Positions 11,681 to 12,010 of a stretch of DNA of 12,010 nt are shown piece by piece (the first letter of the stretch is position 1; each line of letters opens with the position of its first letter). Under the pieces are notes generated by a model, which saw only the letters and a program-made list of their open reading frames with translations, had not been told where the DNA came from and did no database searches. The stretch is from positions 1-12,010 of the forward strand of contig DAOVLS010000041.1 in the NCBI GenBank assembly GCA_030631125.1, given 5' to 3'. This stretch comes from Planctomycetales bacterium (GTDB taxonomy: Bacteria; Planctomycetota; Phycisphaerae; SM23-33). A program made the position numbers and the translations under genes.

Positions 11681-12010
11681 TTAGCCGCTCAGTACAGCCT
11701 TTTTCATCGCGGCAATGTGGGCCGGGCCCGTCCCGCAGCATCCGCCGATGATGTTTGCTCCGGCGGCGACCAACGGGGGCGATTTGGAGGCCATGGCTTC
11801 GGGTGTTTCCTTGAAGACGGTTTGTCCGTTTTCGATGACGGGCATACCGGCGTTGGCCATGGCGATAATCGGCATGTTCGGCGCAGTCGCTCGCAGGAGT
11901 TTGACGATCTCTATCATGTGGTCCGGGCCAGTGCCGCAGTTAGCGCCGATGATGTCGGCTCCGGCGGCGATAATCGCTTCGGCGAATTTCTCCGGCGTAA
12001 CGCCCATCAT
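11681..12010 (-). CDS. Homocysteine S-methyltransferase family protein, C-terminal 109 residues (5' end outside window)
   Basis: The minus-strand frame is open to the window edge. The visible part has MGVTPEKFAEAIIAAGAD, ANCGTGP with zinc ligand C25, and IIGGCCGTGPAHI with the C91/C92 pair. These are the three zinc cysteines of the homocysteine-binding barrel of MetH and BHMT. The 66-residue spacing between the first and the pair fits. The protein stops 17 residues after the CC motif, so it lacks the pterin, corrinoid and activation domains of MetH: it is a stand-alone methyl-acceptor module. Methyl donors would be separate corrinoid proteins. Translation ends 26 bases before cobO on the same strand. 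The apparent N-terminal Met-Met is probably internal. Confidence 0.88.
   Translation of the reverse strand: MMGVTPEKFAEAIIAAGADIIGANCGTGPDHMIEIVKLLRATAPNMPIIAMANAGMPVIENGQTVFKETPEAMASKSPPLVAAGANIIGGCCGTGPAHIAAMKKAVLSG

Overview
This 12-kb window looks like chromosomal DNA of a free-living, GC-rich bacterium with a corrinoid-dependent metabolism. The most likely group is Planctomycetota (Phycisphaerae/Sedimentisphaerales-like). That placement is an inference from three things: a MtaA/UroD-type protein, a stand-alone homocysteine methyltransferase module next to a cobalamin adenosyltransferase, and dense intergenic repeats. No rRNA, tRNA or CRISPR array was seen.

Layout. Positions 1-135 hold the C-terminus of a PflX-like radical SAM protein, followed by a UroD/MtaA-family protein (159-1226). 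A convergent gene on the minus strand encodes a small protein with DnaJ-like CxxCxGxG zinc motifs (1220-1945). The next gap carries a long hairpin repeat and an extended -10 promoter. It leads into a WYL-domain regulator (2432-3427) tightly coupled to dtd (3431-3883), which ends at a good intrinsic terminator. Then come four plus-strand metabolic genes: a small cupin (4144-4506), riboflavin synthase (4710-5354), pdxA (5521-6537) and an APH/choline-kinase-fold phosphotransferase (6741-7715). These four are separated by long hairpin elements that reach their stop and start codons. A lower-GC gene with its own strong promoter (7903-8892) encodes a DUF4062 protein. A 400-base hairpin cluster separates it from the minus-strand block.

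The minus-strand block, in transcription order, is a partial homocysteine S-methyltransferase (from the window edge to 11681), cobO (11654-11076), a leucine-rich leader peptide with a complete-looking transcription attenuator, and leuA (10831-9290).

Most notable observations: (i) pdxA sits between two almost identical inverted copies, 149 and 139 bases, of a hairpin element. (ii) At least four sequence-unrelated hairpin families share one plan (arms of tandem 7-9-base units, purine-rich centre), two share a 13-base core, and they nest inside each other. They supply stop codons and abut start codons, and the genes they precede lack Shine-Dalgarno sites. (iii) The DUF4062 protein ends in GDDIPF, matching the SSB C-terminal protein-docking tip. 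(iv) leuA is preceded by a leuL-type attenuator: consensus promoter, nine leucines in a 20-residue peptide, and mutually exclusive terminator and antiterminator helices.
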